Below, in pieces: positions 42,217 through 50,738 of a stretch of DNA of 64,000 bases. Numbering within the stretch: the stretch's first letter is position 1; the number at the start of each line of letters is the position of its first letter. The stretch lies in NCBI RefSeq assembly GCF_000719865.1, contig NZ_JOID01000008.1, positions 1 to 64,000 of the forward strand. Direction: 5' to 3'. Source of the stretch: Streptomyces albus subsp. albus. GTDB taxonomy: Bacteria; Actinomycetota; Actinomycetes; Streptomycetales; Streptomycetaceae. A program made the translations under genes and the position numbers. The notes beneath the pieces are model-generated. The model saw nothing but the letters and a program-made list of their open reading frames with translations, was not told the origin of the DNA and did not search any database.

Positions 42217-43593
42217 TCAGAATGCGAAGGACTCGTGGTGGATGCGCCGGTCGGGGACCCCGGCCTCGCGGAGCGCCGCGTACCACTCCTCGGTCAGCCC
42301 CGGCGGCCCGCAGAGGTAGACGTCGTGCCGGTCGATGTCGGGGAGCAGCTTCCGCAGGGTCCGGGCGCTGATCGCGGGGCGCCTGCCGTCCGGGCCGTTG
42401 ACGGCGTACAGCAGATTGGCCCCGCGCCGGTCGGCGATCACCTCCAGTTCGCCGCGGAGCGCCAGTTCCTCCGCCGTGCGGGCCCGGTAGAGCAGCGTCA
42501 GATCACCGGGCGCGCCGGGCAGCGTCTCGAACAGCGCCCGGAGCGGTGTGATGCCCGCCCCGCCGGCCAGCAGCAGGACCTTGCCGCCGCTCCGCCGGGC
42601 CGCGGTCAGGGCCCCGTACGGTCCCTCGGCCCAGAGCCGGGTCCCGGGAGGGAGCGCGGCCAGCGCGGCGCTGTGCCTCCCGACCGCCTTGACGGTGATC
42701 CGCAGCAGGTCGGGGCGGGGCGGGGCCGACAGCGAGTACGGGTTCGCGGTCCACCACAGGCCCCGGGTGAGGAACCGCCAGCGGAAGAACTGCCCGGCCT
42801 CGGCGCCCAGCCGGTGCAGCCGCCGGCCCCGGATGAGCACCGAGACCACGCCGGGGGCCTCCGGGACGACCGAGTCGACCCGCATCCGGTGCCGCAGGTT
42901 GAGCCGCAGCGGGACGAGGACCCGGTACCAGAGCAGCAGCGCGCCGGCCCCGGCGTACAGGGCGTACCAGGCCGTGCGTGCGGCGGGGTCGCCGGCGAAC
43001 TCGGCGCCCGTGGAGAGCTGGTGCCAGAAGGCGAGGAAGACGGCCGCGTAGGTGAGCAGGTGCAGGTAGTACCAGAGTTCGTAGCGCATGCGGCGGCGCA
43101 GGGGGCCGGCGGACAGCAGACCGGTCAGGAGCAGGAGGAGTGTGCCGGCGGCGGCCTCGGCCATGTCGGGGTACCCGGTCACGACGGAGACGGTCTGCGC
43201 CACCAGGCCGGTGCCCGCCTGGCGTGCGTAGCCGTACAGGGTCAGACCGACGTGGGCCGCGGTCAGGAGCAGGGTGTAGCGGCCGCTGGTCGCGTGCCAG
43301 CGCGCCACCCGGTCGGAGCCGACCCGGCGTTCCAGGGCCGGGACGCGTGCCATCTGGACGATCACCAGGGCGACGGCGTAGCCGGCCAGCAGTCCGGTCA
43401 TGCGGCCCGCGTTCACCGCCCATCCGGAGGCCCCGGAGACGGCGGGGGTGTTGCGCCACCACAGCCACAGGACGGCGGCCGCGCCGGACCAGGCGAGAAG
43501 GAGCAGGGGTATGGCGGGCGAGCGCCGGGGACGGATGCGGCGCATGGCCTGCCGTCTCCCCGCGCGGCTGTACTGGATCGTCGTCACGGACAT
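42217..43593 (-). CDS. Ferric-reductase-like membrane flavocytochrome, 458 aa
   Basis: Six hydrophobic helices hold paired histidines (TAAHVGLTLYG and YYLHLLTYAAVFLAFWH) that would ligate two hemes. The C-terminal half is a ferredoxin-reductase module: FAD site FRWRFLTRGLWWTANPYSL, NAD(P) sites VLLLAGGAGITPLRALFE and DVYLCGPPGL. It moves electrons from cytoplasmic NAD(P)H to heme and on to the neighbouring FMN-binding protein, by inference. The ATG at 43591-43593 has GGGAAAGA upstream. Confidence 0.87.
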   Translation of the reverse strand: MSVTTIQYSRAGRRQAMRRIRPRRSPAIPLLLLAWSGAAAVLWLWWRNTPAVSGASGWAVNAGRMTGLLAGYAVALVIVQMARVPALERRVGSDRVARWHATSGRYTLLLTAAHVGLTLYGYARQAGTGLVAQTVSVVTGYPDMAEAAAGTLLLLLTGLLSAGPLRRRMRYELWYYLHLLTYAAVFLAFWHQLSTGAEFAGDPAARTAWYALYAGAGALLLWYRVLVPLRLNLRHRMRVDSVVPEAPGVVSVLIRGRRLHRLGAEAGQFFRWRFLTRGLWWTANPYSLSAPPRPDLLRITVKAVGRHSAALAALPPGTRLWAEGPYGALTAARRSGGKVLLLAGGAGITPLRALFETLPGAPGDLTLLYRARTAEELALRGELEVIADRRGANLLYAVNGPDGRRPAISARTLRKLLPDIDRHDVYLCGPPGLTEEWYAALREAGVPDRRIHHESFAF

Positions 43594-43691
43594 TCTTTCC
43601 CGATGCTGCGCGTGGGGGGCGCCCGGGCACCCTACCCACCGGCGTGCCCCCCTGGGCAAGAGGCGGACGGGCCCGCGTGCGGCGGTGGCCC

Positions 43692-44423
43692 TCAGCGGTC
43701 GCGCAGCCGGGCCACGGTGTCGCGGAGTTCCGGCAGCCGCTCGTACAGCGCCTCGCCGGGGCAGCGGGTCTCGTAGCTGTCGCGGTGGCCGGATATGACG
43801 TGGAGTACGGCCTTGTCGCCCTTGTCGAACCGGGCCTCGTCGTTGGTGGAGACGAGGCGTACCGTGCCGCGCGGGTCCGCCTGGGGGTGCAGCTGCCAGG
43901 CGGCGACCTTCGCTATGCCGTCGAGGAGGGCCCGCGGCACCACCGTTCCGGTGTCGAAGGTGCCCAGAGCCGCTATCCCCACGGTGTGCGCGTTGAAGCC
44001 CTTGGTGTGCGCCCCGCGCACGGGGCGGGCGCCGCTGCCGGCCCGGCCCTCGTAGACGGTGCCGCACCGGTCGACGACGAAGTTGTAGCCGATGTCGTCC
44101 CAGCCCTCGCCCTTGACGTGGTCCGTCTGCAGGGAGCGCAGCATCTCCGGGACGTCGGCGCAGTCGTAGCCGTTGGGGTGCCCGGTGTGGTGGAGGAAGA
44201 CGGCACTCACCACCCCGGTGTACTGGGGGCGTTCGCGCACCAGGTCCTCGTCCGCGTCCCAGACCTCCCGGCTGACGATCGGGGGGCGGGGGGCCGCGGG
44301 GCGGACGGCGGCGGGCTCGGGCCGCTCGGGCGTATCGGACCGTACGCCGGCGTCCCGCACCACCAGCAGTGCCAGCGGCAGGATGACGGCGCCCGTACCG
44401 AGGGCCAATCGGCGTGACCACAT
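43692..44423 (-). CDS. Exported peptidoglycan amidase (PGRP/amidase 2), 243 aa
   Basis: A signal anchor (LALGTGAVILPLALLVV) precedes an N-acetylmuramoyl-L-alanine amidase type 2 domain. It has SAVFLHHTGHPNGYDCADVP (zinc histidine), GWDDIGYNFVVDRCGTVYEG, GIAALGTFD and HVISGHRDSYETRCPGEALY. These are the zinc and catalytic positions of PGRP-like amidases, which cleave the sugar-peptide bond of peptidoglycan. The ATG at 44421-44423 directly precedes the signal sequence. Confidence 0.88.
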   Translation of the reverse strand: MWSRRLALGTGAVILPLALLVVRDAGVRSDTPERPEPAAVRPAAPRPPIVSREVWDADEDLVRERPQYTGVVSAVFLHHTGHPNGYDCADVPEMLRSLQTDHVKGEGWDDIGYNFVVDRCGTVYEGRAGSGARPVRGAHTKGFNAHTVGIAALGTFDTGTVVPRALLDGIAKVAAWQLHPQADPRGTVRLVSTNDEARFDKGDKAVLHVISGHRDSYETRCPGEALYERLPELRDTVARLRDR

Positions 44424-44552
44424 GGGACCAGCCTGCGGGCAGCACGGCCGGGCTTCTCGGGAGGCTGCGCCGTCTGGGTGAAGCGACCGGGTCTGACCTG
44501 CCGGTTTTCCGGGACGGGCTGGGACGCGGCGGGACGGGCCCCCGGACACGGG

Positions 44553-44584
44553 CCGGGGCCCGGTCGGTGACGACCGGGCCCCGG
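44553..44584 (-). terminator. Terminator downstream of the FG-GAP gene
   Basis: CCGGGGCCCGGTCG pairs with CGACCGGGCCCCGG over the loop GTGA. Confidence 0.75.
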
Positions 44585-44634
44585 ATGGTGCCGTGCTGTG
44601 CTCTGCCGTGCTGTGCAGCGGCCGGACGGTCCGC

Positions 44635-46104
44635 TCAGCCGGCGAAGTTGATGCCGAGGAGCGGCGAACCGGAGGCGGAGACCCCCACCGTGGAGGTGTA
44701 GATGGAGACGCCGCTGCCGCCGATCACGGAGCCGTTGGACTTCAGCGCGTACACCGCGCCGTTGCCGCCGTTCTCGCCCATGGCGCCGACCGTCAGGTCC
44801 GCCTTGCCGTCGCCGTTGAGGTCGGCGAGGTGGACGTCGGAGCCGAAGTAGTCGCCCTCCTCGTTGGAGTTGGGGACGCCCGACGTGTTCTGGTGGAACA
44901 TCTGGGCGCCGGCGCCGGTGATCCCGGAGCCGTCGGCCGCGCCGTACAGCACGGTGACGGCGCCGGTGCCGCCGAAGCCGTCGAGCGCCTCACCGGGCGA
45001 GCCGACGGCCAGGTCGAGGTGGCCGTCGCCGTTCACGTCGCCCAGGTCGAGCTCGGCGCCGAAGGCGTCGTAGCTCTCGGAGCCGCCGGGGACTCCGGGG
45101 CTGTCCTGGGTGATCGCGGTGCGGTCGCTGTCCGGGCCGTTGGCGGAGCCGTTGACGATGAGGACCTTGCCGCCCTTCGACGCGCCGGGCACGCCGGAGT
45201 CGGCGTCCCACTGCATGCCGATGACGATGTCGCCGTAGCCGTCGCTGTTGGTGTCACCGATGTCGGTGATGACGCCCGCGGCCAGCTTGGAGCTGCCCGT
45301 GAGGGTGAGGCCGGAGGCGGTGCCCGGCAGGTAGTAGTTGGCGTTCCAGTGGTTCTCGCCGTCGGACGACTCGTTCTCGAAGCCGTCGGCCACGAGGTCG
45401 GCGATGTTGTCGCCGTTGACGTCACCGGAGTGCAGGTTCAGCGGGCCGGTGTCGGAGCCGCTGAGCATGGCGGGACGGACGGAGTAGACGCCGCCGGTGG
45501 TGCCTGAGGTCTTGCCGAAGCCGCCGCGGTAGACGCGGATGGTGGCGGAGCTGGAGCCGATCGCCAGGTCGGCCTTGTCGTCGCCGTTGAAGTCGGCGCC
45601 TTCCAGGGTGTAGCCGAAGCGGTCGTGCGCGGTGGACGCCGGGTCCTTGACGGTGGTGCCGCCGGACAGGCCGCTCGCGGAGCCCCAGACGATCTGGACG
45701 GTGCCGCCGTTGACGTCGTCGCCGACCTTCTCGTAGGGCGCGCTGACCGCGAGGTCGGTGTACCCGTCGTTGTTGTAGTCGGCGGCCGCCGTGTCGGCGC
45801 CCCAGCGGTCGCCCTTCTCGGAGACGCCGGGGACGCCCGCGCTGTCCTGGCTGAGCACGGTGCGCTTGGCACCGGAGATGCCGTTGGCCGAGCCGTAGAG
45901 GACGACGACCTGGCCGGCGTCGGCCCGGCCGTTCACATAGGCGCCCGGAGCGGAGACCGCGACATCCAGGTAGCCGTCGCCGTTGAAGTCGGCCGTCGGA
46001 CGGGCGCCCTCGGCGGCCGCCGTGCCCGCGCCGGCCGCGAGCAGGCCGCCGGTCAGCGCCGCGACAGCGGCGGTGGCCAGGACCGTACGGAAGTGCTTGT
46101 GCAT
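44635..46104 (-). CDS. Secreted FG-GAP repeat (integrin-alpha-like) protein, 489 aa
   Basis: A signal peptide (LATAAVAALTGGLLAAGAG) is followed by about seven FG-GAP blades with calcium-binding DxNxDGxxDL motifs: DFNGDGYLDVAVSAP, DYNNDGYTDLAVSAP, DFNGDDKADLAIGSS, DVNGDNIADLVADG, DTNSDGYGDIVIGM, DVNGDGHLDLAVGSP and DLNGDGKADLTVGAM. These form a seven-bladed propeller as in integrin alpha chains. Bacterial members are exported; their ligands are unknown. Confidence 0.9.
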   Translation of the reverse strand: MHKHFRTVLATAAVAALTGGLLAAGAGTAAAEGARPTADFNGDGYLDVAVSAPGAYVNGRADAGQVVVLYGSANGISGAKRTVLSQDSAGVPGVSEKGDRWGADTAAADYNNDGYTDLAVSAPYEKVGDDVNGGTVQIVWGSASGLSGGTTVKDPASTAHDRFGYTLEGADFNGDDKADLAIGSSSATIRVYRGGFGKTSGTTGGVYSVRPAMLSGSDTGPLNLHSGDVNGDNIADLVADGFENESSDGENHWNANYYLPGTASGLTLTGSSKLAAGVITDIGDTNSDGYGDIVIGMQWDADSGVPGASKGGKVLIVNGSANGPDSDRTAITQDSPGVPGGSESYDAFGAELDLGDVNGDGHLDLAVGSPGEALDGFGGTGAVTVLYGAADGSGITGAGAQMFHQNTSGVPNSNEEGDYFGSDVHLADLNGDGKADLTVGAMGENGGNGAVYALKSNGSVIGGSGVSIYTSTVGVSASGSPLLGINFAG

Positions 46105-46326
46105 GCGGGGTTCTCCTGTGCATGCGGGATGCGCGAGGCATCCGCAGTCGAGTGGGTGCCGAACCGCGCGCCCTGCCCGGGGATCCCCTCGGCGGGCGGC
46201 AGTTGACGCAGAGAAGACCCCGGGTGAACTCGAAGGGTTGTACGAGAAAACGAGACGCCCCGTAAGTCCTTTTCCGCCCCTGCGGCACCACGCGGCGCGA
46301 CGCGCGCGGGGACCCGGACACGCGAG

Positions 46327-46364
46327 GGCCCGGCCGGGGCGTGGGGCGGCTTCCCGGCCGGGCC
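46327..46364 (-). terminator. Terminator downstream of the 121-aa gene
   Basis: GGCCCGGCCGGG pairs with CCCGGCCGGGCC. The hairpin and its flanks closely resemble the one at 49731-49769. Confidence 0.65.
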
Positions 46365-46383
46365 GCCTTCGGGGGGTGCGTCG

Positions 46384-46749
46384 TCAGCGGCCGATCCGAC
46401 CGCCCCTCAGCGCCTCACCGACATGTTCGCTCAGGGACCCGGTCAGCGGCCCGTCGAGCGGCAGCGGATTGCAGGGCAGCCGTTCACCGCGCGACCGCGC
46501 CACGCGCAGCACATCGGTCAGGCACTCCACGAGGCGCCGCGCCACGTAGGTCAGTTCACCGGTGCTGAACTCCTCGCCGGAATCGAGCATGCCGCGCGCG
46601 AGACCCACCACCGCCTCGGCCGCCGCCACCTGCTGCGCCTCGATGTAATCGGCCAGCCGGGACAGCGGGCCGTCGGGATTCCCGTCGGGGACCATGGCCG
46701 GCTTTCCCTCCGGCCCGTTCCAGGGGAGCCTGCGCAGTGCTTGGCTCAT
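46384..46749 (-). CDS. Protein of unknown function, 121 aa
   Basis: This mostly helical protein starts MSQALRRLPWNGPEGKPAMV, with a central helical region (RLADYIEAQQVAAAEAVVGL) and STGELTYVARRLVECLTDVL. I do not recognise a named family, though similar genes accompany small GntR regulators in Streptomyces. The ATG overlaps the stop of the 87-aa gene upstream (ATGA, 46746-46749), so they form an operon divergent from two GntR genes. Confidence 0.65.
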   Translation of the reverse strand: MSQALRRLPWNGPEGKPAMVPDGNPDGPLSRLADYIEAQQVAAAEAVVGLARGMLDSGEEFSTGELTYVARRLVECLTDVLRVARSRGERLPCNPLPLDGPLTGSLSEHVGEALRGGRIGR

Positions 46750-47009
46750 GCGGTCAGCTCCCCGTAGTCGATCCCGGCGCTCACCGTCACGAGGGCGGTA
46801 CGCCTGTCCCGCCGCGGGCGCCTCGCCTGGGCGCGGCGATACGCCAGCACGCAGGGGCACGCCCATGGGATTCCCTCGCCGTGCGGTGGCTCGGCCCCGA
46901 GCGTGGGCGGCGGGGCCGCCCGTGCCGCCGCGAGGGGTGTGAGCGGCGCCCGCCGCTTGCCGCTCGGAGGGAAGAGAAGCCCCAGGAGCCAGGGGATTAG
47001 GGTTCGCAC
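46746..47009 (-). CDS. Small protein with N-terminal hydrophobic end, 87 aa
   Basis: It begins VRTLIPWLLGLLFPPSGKRR, a short hydrophobic segment and basic cluster. A Pro/Ala region follows and then an Arg-rich helix (AYRRAQARRPRRDRRTALVT). It may be a small peripheral membrane protein. AGGAG lies upstream of the GTG (47007-47009). It is the first gene of the pair and is divergent from GntR regulator 1, with about 150 bp between. Confidence 0.6.
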   Translation of the reverse strand: MRTLIPWLLGLLFPPSGKRRAPLTPLAAARAAPPPTLGAEPPHGEGIPWACPCVLAYRRAQARRPRRDRRTALVTVSAGIDYGELTA

Positions 47010-47160
47010 TGTCGGTCACTCCTACCGTGATCGGCCACGCCCCGGGGCAGTTCGCCGCTGCCGCCGGGGTCCTTCGCGCCCGATGGTACCTGCTTGTATC
47101 GCTACGTATGCAGACGTATCTCGAAGAGCGCACACAAAGATAGACGCGCACGCTTGTCCC

Positions 47161-47409
47161 ATGGACCCGGATGCGGAGATCGACCACGGCGCGCCACTGA
47201 CGCCGTACCGGCAGCTTGCCGAGATCCTGCGTGCCCGCATTGCGCGGGGCGACTGGAAGCCAGGCCGTGCCATTCCTTCGGAAACACAGTTGGTGCAGGA
47301 GTACGGCCTTGCTCGATCCACGGTCCGGCGGGCGCTGGAAGTGCTCAGTGCTGACGGTGTGATCTTCGTGGTCCCGCAGCGTGGCCGGTACGTGAGCGGA
47401 CCTCGCTAG
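47161..47409 (+). CDS. Minimal GntR-type winged-helix regulator, 82 aa
   Basis: The protein is only the GntR DNA-binding domain: YRQLAEILRARIARGDWKPG, AIPSETQLVQEYGLARSTVR, RALEVLSADGVIFVVPQRGR. The usual ligand-binding domain (about 150 residues) is absent. Such short forms occur in Streptomyces plasmid and integrative-element regulation (KorSA-like context), often beside genes of unknown function. It probably controls the divergent two-gene operon. Confidence 0.8.
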   Translation: MDPDAEIDHGAPLTPYRQLAEILRARIARGDWKPGRAIPSETQLVQEYGLARSTVRRALEVLSADGVIFVVPQRGRYVSGPR

Positions 47410-47454
47410 AACCGCAGGTCGCGAAGAACACTTCGGCACACTGGGGTTTGCTGT

Positions 47455-47691
47455 ATGGAGATCGACCGCACGCGCGCGGCCTGGCCGCAGATCGCCGCTG
47501 AGATCATCCGGCGCATCAGGTCCGGGGAGTACCCGCCGGGCACGAAAATCCCGAGTGTGGTGCAGATCGCCAATGAGTTCGACGTGGTGAACTCGACCGC
47601 TCAGCGAGCCATGGAGGCGGTCCGGCGGGAAGGGCTCACGCGCAGTGAAAAGGGCATGGGTACTTACGTGGTGGACGAGCTCCCACGCTGA
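47455..47691 (+). CDS. Second minimal GntR-type regulator, 78 aa
   Basis: Again only the winged helix: WPQIAAEIIRRIRSGEYPPG, TKIPSVVQIANEFDVVNSTA and AMEAVRREGLTRSEKGMGTY. It follows the first GntR gene by 45 bp, so the two are probably cotranscribed. Its 3' end overlaps the convergent DapA-family gene by 28 bp. Confidence 0.8.
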   Translation: MEIDRTRAAWPQIAAEIIRRIRSGEYPPGTKIPSVVQIANEFDVVNSTAQRAMEAVRREGLTRSEKGMGTYVVDELPR

Positions 47692-48605
47692 GCCAGAACA
47701 CCCCGGTAGGTCCCGGCGGTGGCCAGGGCTGCCGCCTGCCGGACGGAATCGGCGGAGGCGGCCAGCAGCGGCAGCCGGACGGCCGGGCTGGGGATACGGC
47801 CCTGGGCGTGCAACACCCCCTTGATCACGGTCGGGTTCGGCTCGGCGAAGAGAGCGGCGGACAGCCGGGCCAACTCGGCTCCCAGCCTGCGGGCCGGTCC
47901 GGCGGCGTCGCGCTGCCACAGCGAGATCAGCTCGGCGTAGTCGGCGGTGCGGACATTGGCCGACGCCAGGATGCCGCCACGGGCGCCCGCCGCGAGCAGG
48001 GGCGAGATGACGACGTCGTCGCCGCCGAGCACCGCGAAGCCCGGGGCCGGGGAGCCGAGCAGTTCCATCGCGGCCGCGTCGATCGCACCGGTCGCGTACT
48101 TGACCCCGACGACCTCCGGCAGGTGCCCGAGCGCGTTCAGCGTGCCGGTGCCGAGGGACTGACCGGTGCGGTACGGGATGTCGTAGACGACCAGCGGCAG
48201 ACCCCCGTGCTCGGCGAGCGCCGTGAAGTGCGCCAGCGCTCCCGCCTCGCCGGGCCGGGTGTAGGGCGGCGTGGGAACCAGCGCCGCGTCGACGTCACCG
48301 CTCCGAGCGAGCTCCCGCAGTGTCGTGATGGCGGCGGCGGTGTCGTTCGTGCCGACGCCGACGATCAGCGCAGCTCCGTGTGCCCGGCAGGCGGCCGAGC
48401 AGATACGGACCACGGCCCGCTTCTCCTCGGTGGTCAGCGTGGCCGCCTCCGCGGTGGTCCCCAGGGCGACGAGTCCCCGGGCCCCGCCGGCCGACAGCGC
48501 CTCGTCGGCGAGGCGGGCGAGGGCGTCCGGGGCGAGGCGCAGATCGTCGGTGAACGGCGTCACCAAGGGGACGAACAGGCCGGTGAGATGCGCTTCGGGC
48601 TTCAT
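47664..48605 (-). CDS. DapA-family aldolase/synthase, 313 aa
   Basis: The (beta/alpha)8 barrel carries GLFVPLVTPFTDDLRL, ARGLVALGTTAEAATLTTEE (the GTTGE-like motif reads GTTAE), LPLVVYDIPYRTGQSL (catalytic tyrosine) and VVGVKYATG (Schiff-base lysine). The altered motif argues against true dihydrodipicolinate synthase and for a related pyruvate aldolase. It is divergent from a LysR regulator that probably controls it. The ATG at 48603-48605 gives the normal N-terminus. Confidence 0.87.
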   Translation of the reverse strand: MKPEAHLTGLFVPLVTPFTDDLRLAPDALARLADEALSAGGARGLVALGTTAEAATLTTEEKRAVVRICSAACRAHGAALIVGVGTNDTAAAITTLRELARSGDVDAALVPTPPYTRPGEAGALAHFTALAEHGGLPLVVYDIPYRTGQSLGTGTLNALGHLPEVVGVKYATGAIDAAAMELLGSPAPGFAVLGGDDVVISPLLAAGARGGILASANVRTADYAELISLWQRDAAGPARRLGAELARLSAALFAEPNPTVIKGVLHAQGRIPSPAVRLPLLAASADSVRQAAALATAGTYRGVLAQRGSSSTT

Positions 48606-48660
48606 ACGCCCAGCCTGACCGGGGGGACCCAGTAGATCCAGTTCACGTTTCTTCGGTTTT

Positions 48661-48679
48661 GCATAAGCTCTCCTTATGC
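48661..48679. promoter_or_regulatory. Palindromic LysR-type operator overlapping the lysR start
   Basis: GCATAAG-CTCTC-CTTATGC is a perfect 7-bp inverted repeat with a 5-base spacer. The right arm contains the ATG of the LysR gene (48676). It is in the gap between divergent genes, where LysR regulators bind. Confidence 0.65.
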
Positions 48680-49641
48680 TCGATGTCCGACGTCTGCACC
48701 TGCTGCGCGAACTGGACCGGCGCGGCACCATCGCGGCCGTCGCCGAGGCGCTGACTTTCACGGCCTCCGCCGTCTCCCAGCAGCTGAGCGTGCTGGAGCG
48801 CGAGGCGGGCGTGCCCCTGCTGGAACGAAGTGGCAGACGGGTGGTGCTCACCCCGGCGGGCCGCACCCTCGTCGCCCACGCCGATGCCGTCCTCGAACGC
48901 CTCGAACTGGCGGTCTCCGAGCTGGCCGGGGCACGCGAGGGCATCCGCGGGCCGCTGCGGATCGGGACGTTTCCCTCCGGCGGCCCCGCGATCGTGCCCG
49001 CCGCGCTGGCCGAACTGGCCCGGCGGCATCCCGCGCTGGAACCGATGGTGCAGGAGATCGACTCGGCGCGGGTCTCCGACGGCCTGCGCGCCGGCGAGCT
49101 CGACGTGGCCCTCGTCCACGACTACGACTTCGTGCCCGCCTCACCGGACACCACGGTCGGCCAGGTACCGCTGCTGGAGGAGCCGATGTACCTGGCCACG
49201 GGGGGCGCCACGGATGGCGCCACCGACAGCGCTCCCGCCGCCGGTTCCGCCGCCCGTGGCGGCACGCTGGCGGAGCTGCTCGGACCGTGGGCCGCGTCAC
49301 CGTGGATCACGGCCCGGGACGGCACGACCGGTCACGCGATGGCCGTACGCGCCTGTCAGGCGGCCGGATTCCAGCCGCGCATCCGCCATCAGGTCAACGA
49401 CTTCCGTACGGTCCTGGCGCTGGCCGCCATCGGGCAGGGGGCCGGGTTCGTACCGGAGATGGCCACCGCACACGCCCCCGAGGACGTGGTCCTGACCCGG
49501 CTGCCCCTCTTCCGCCGTTCGAAGGTGGCCTTCCGCGCGGGCGGCGGCAGCCACCCGGCGATCGCGGCGTTCGTGGCGGCGGCGCGCACAGCGGTGGGCG
49601 CCATGGGCGGTGCCTCCTCACGGGTCGCTTCCGTGGGTTGA
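48676..49641 (+). CDS. LysR-family transcriptional regulator, 321 aa
   Basis: The N-terminal winged helix reads LDVRRLHLLRELDRRGTIAA, then VAEALTFTASAVSQQLSVLE. The periplasmic-binding-like effector domain has GPLRIGTFPSGGPAIVPAAL and HQVNDFRTVLALAAIGQGAG. It is divergent from the DapA-family enzyme with 70 bp between starts. The ATG lies inside the palindrome, so a leaderless transcript and tight autoregulation are likely. Confidence 0.92.
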   Translation: MLDVRRLHLLRELDRRGTIAAVAEALTFTASAVSQQLSVLEREAGVPLLERSGRRVVLTPAGRTLVAHADAVLERLELAVSELAGAREGIRGPLRIGTFPSGGPAIVPAALAELARRHPALEPMVQEIDSARVSDGLRAGELDVALVHDYDFVPASPDTTVGQVPLLEEPMYLATGGATDGATDSAPAAGSAARGGTLAELLGPWAASPWITARDGTTGHAMAVRACQAAGFQPRIRHQVNDFRTVLALAAIGQGAGFVPEMATAHAPEDVVLTRLPLFRRSKVAFRAGGGSHPAIAAFVAAARTAVGAMGGASSRVASVG

Positions 49642-49730
49642 GACGCGGATCTTGTGCTCGGAGAGATCTCGGTCGGCATGGTGCCTGGAGTGCGAGCCGG
49701 GAACCGGGACGCACAAGCCCGGAAACGCGG

Positions 49731-49769
49731 GGCCCGGCCGGGGCGTGGGGGTCGCGTCCCGACCGGGCC
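49731..49769 (-). terminator. Terminator downstream of the DsrE-like gene
   Basis: GGCCCGGCCGGG pairs with CCCGACCGGGCC. It is nearly the same element as at 46327-46364, including GGCGTGGGG in the loop. Confidence 0.65.
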
Positions 49770-49802
49770 GTTCTCGGGGGTGAGTGTCATGGGCGGCTGC
49801 CC

Positions 49803-50273
49803 TCAGGTGTAGATGATCTGGGCGCCTGCGGCGAGGTTGTAGAAGTCGCCGACGGTGATGATGCCCTGGACCTCGTCGATCAGGTCGTCCTTGTCGAGGT
49901 CGAAGAGGTCCACGGACGCCTTGCAGGCGTAGAGGCCCGCGCCCGTGTCGCTGATCATCTCGATGAACTCGGGGATGGGCGGGATGTCGAGCTTGGCCAT
50001 CCGGCGCTCCATGAGCCGGGTGAGCATGTCCGGGGCGCCGGGGAGGGCGCCGACCACGGTCGGGAGGTGCAGCCCGGGGTTGCCGACGGTGGCGAACTTG
50101 ATGTGCTCGTAGCGCTTCTTCGTGATCGCGTCGAGGCCGAAGAAGGTGAAGAAGAGATCGGCCTCGATGCCTTCGGCCCGGGCGCCGTTGGCCATGATGA
50201 GGGCCGGGTAGATCCCCTCCAGGGATCCCTTGGAGACGATGATCGAGACCTTCTCCAGCGTGGCGGTGGTCAT
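49803..50273 (-). CDS. DsrE/DsrF/DrsH-like sulfur-transfer protein, 156 aa
   Basis: MTTATLEKVSIIVSKGSLEG starts a Rossmann-like DsrE fold with LIMANGARAEGIEADLFFTF, TVVGALPGAPDMLT and the conserved cysteine in GAGLYACKASVDLFDL. DsrE-family proteins carry persulfide sulfur on this cysteine and pass it to TusE/DsrC-type partners. The gene for such a partner lies just upstream on the same strand. The ATG is at 50271-50273. Confidence 0.87.
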   Translation of the reverse strand: MTTATLEKVSIIVSKGSLEGIYPALIMANGARAEGIEADLFFTFFGLDAITKKRYEHIKFATVGNPGLHLPTVVGALPGAPDMLTRLMERRMAKLDIPPIPEFIEMISDTGAGLYACKASVDLFDLDKDDLIDEVQGIITVGDFYNLAAGAQIIYT

Positions 50274-50398
50274 CGCGGACTCTCCTGAGTCGGTGGGCCG
50301 TTGGGCCGGTGTACGGGTGGGTCGGTGGGACGGGCGCGGTTGGGCCGTGCCCCCTGGCCGCGCCGGCGGGCCGTGGCGCCGGCGCGGCGGTCCGGGGG

Positions 50399-50716
50399 TC
50401 AGATGCAGCCCTTGGGCTTGGGGATGCCGGCGATCTTCGCGGCGGTCTTGGCCGGGCCCTTGGGGAAGAGCTGGTAGAGCTCCTTGACGCCGACGCCCGA
50501 CGCCTTGCCGAGCACCCGGACCGTGGGGCCGGTGCCCTTCTCGGCGTACTCGGCGCGCATGAAGGCGATGACGGTCCAGTGCCGGTCGGTCAGTTCGTCG
50601 ATGGCGTGCTCCTTGGCGATCTCCGGGGCCATCTCCTTCGTCCACTGGTCCGGGTCGGCGAAGAAGCCCTCCTCGTCGAGCACGACCGGGGTGCCGGCGT
50701 AGGTGGTGGTGGTCAT
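50399..50716 (-). CDS. TusE/DsrC-family sulfur relay protein, 105 aa
   Basis: The layout is typical: GTPVVLDEEGFFADPDQWTK, EIAKEHAIDELTDRHWTVIA, FMRAEYAEKGTGPTVRVLGK and the C-terminus GIPKPKGCI, with the penultimate cysteine of the family. The second cysteine that DsrC has ten residues earlier is absent, so this is the TusE-like single-cysteine type that receives persulfide sulfur. No dissimilatory sulfite reductase is present, so the role is in sulfane-sulfur transfer rather than sulfite reduction. Confidence 0.88.
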   Translation of the reverse strand: MTTTTYAGTPVVLDEEGFFADPDQWTKEMAPEIAKEHAIDELTDRHWTVIAFMRAEYAEKGTGPTVRVLGKASGVGVKELYQLFPKGPAKTAAKIAGIPKPKGCI

Positions 50717-50738
50717 GGCGGTTCTCCGTTCGAGGCGG

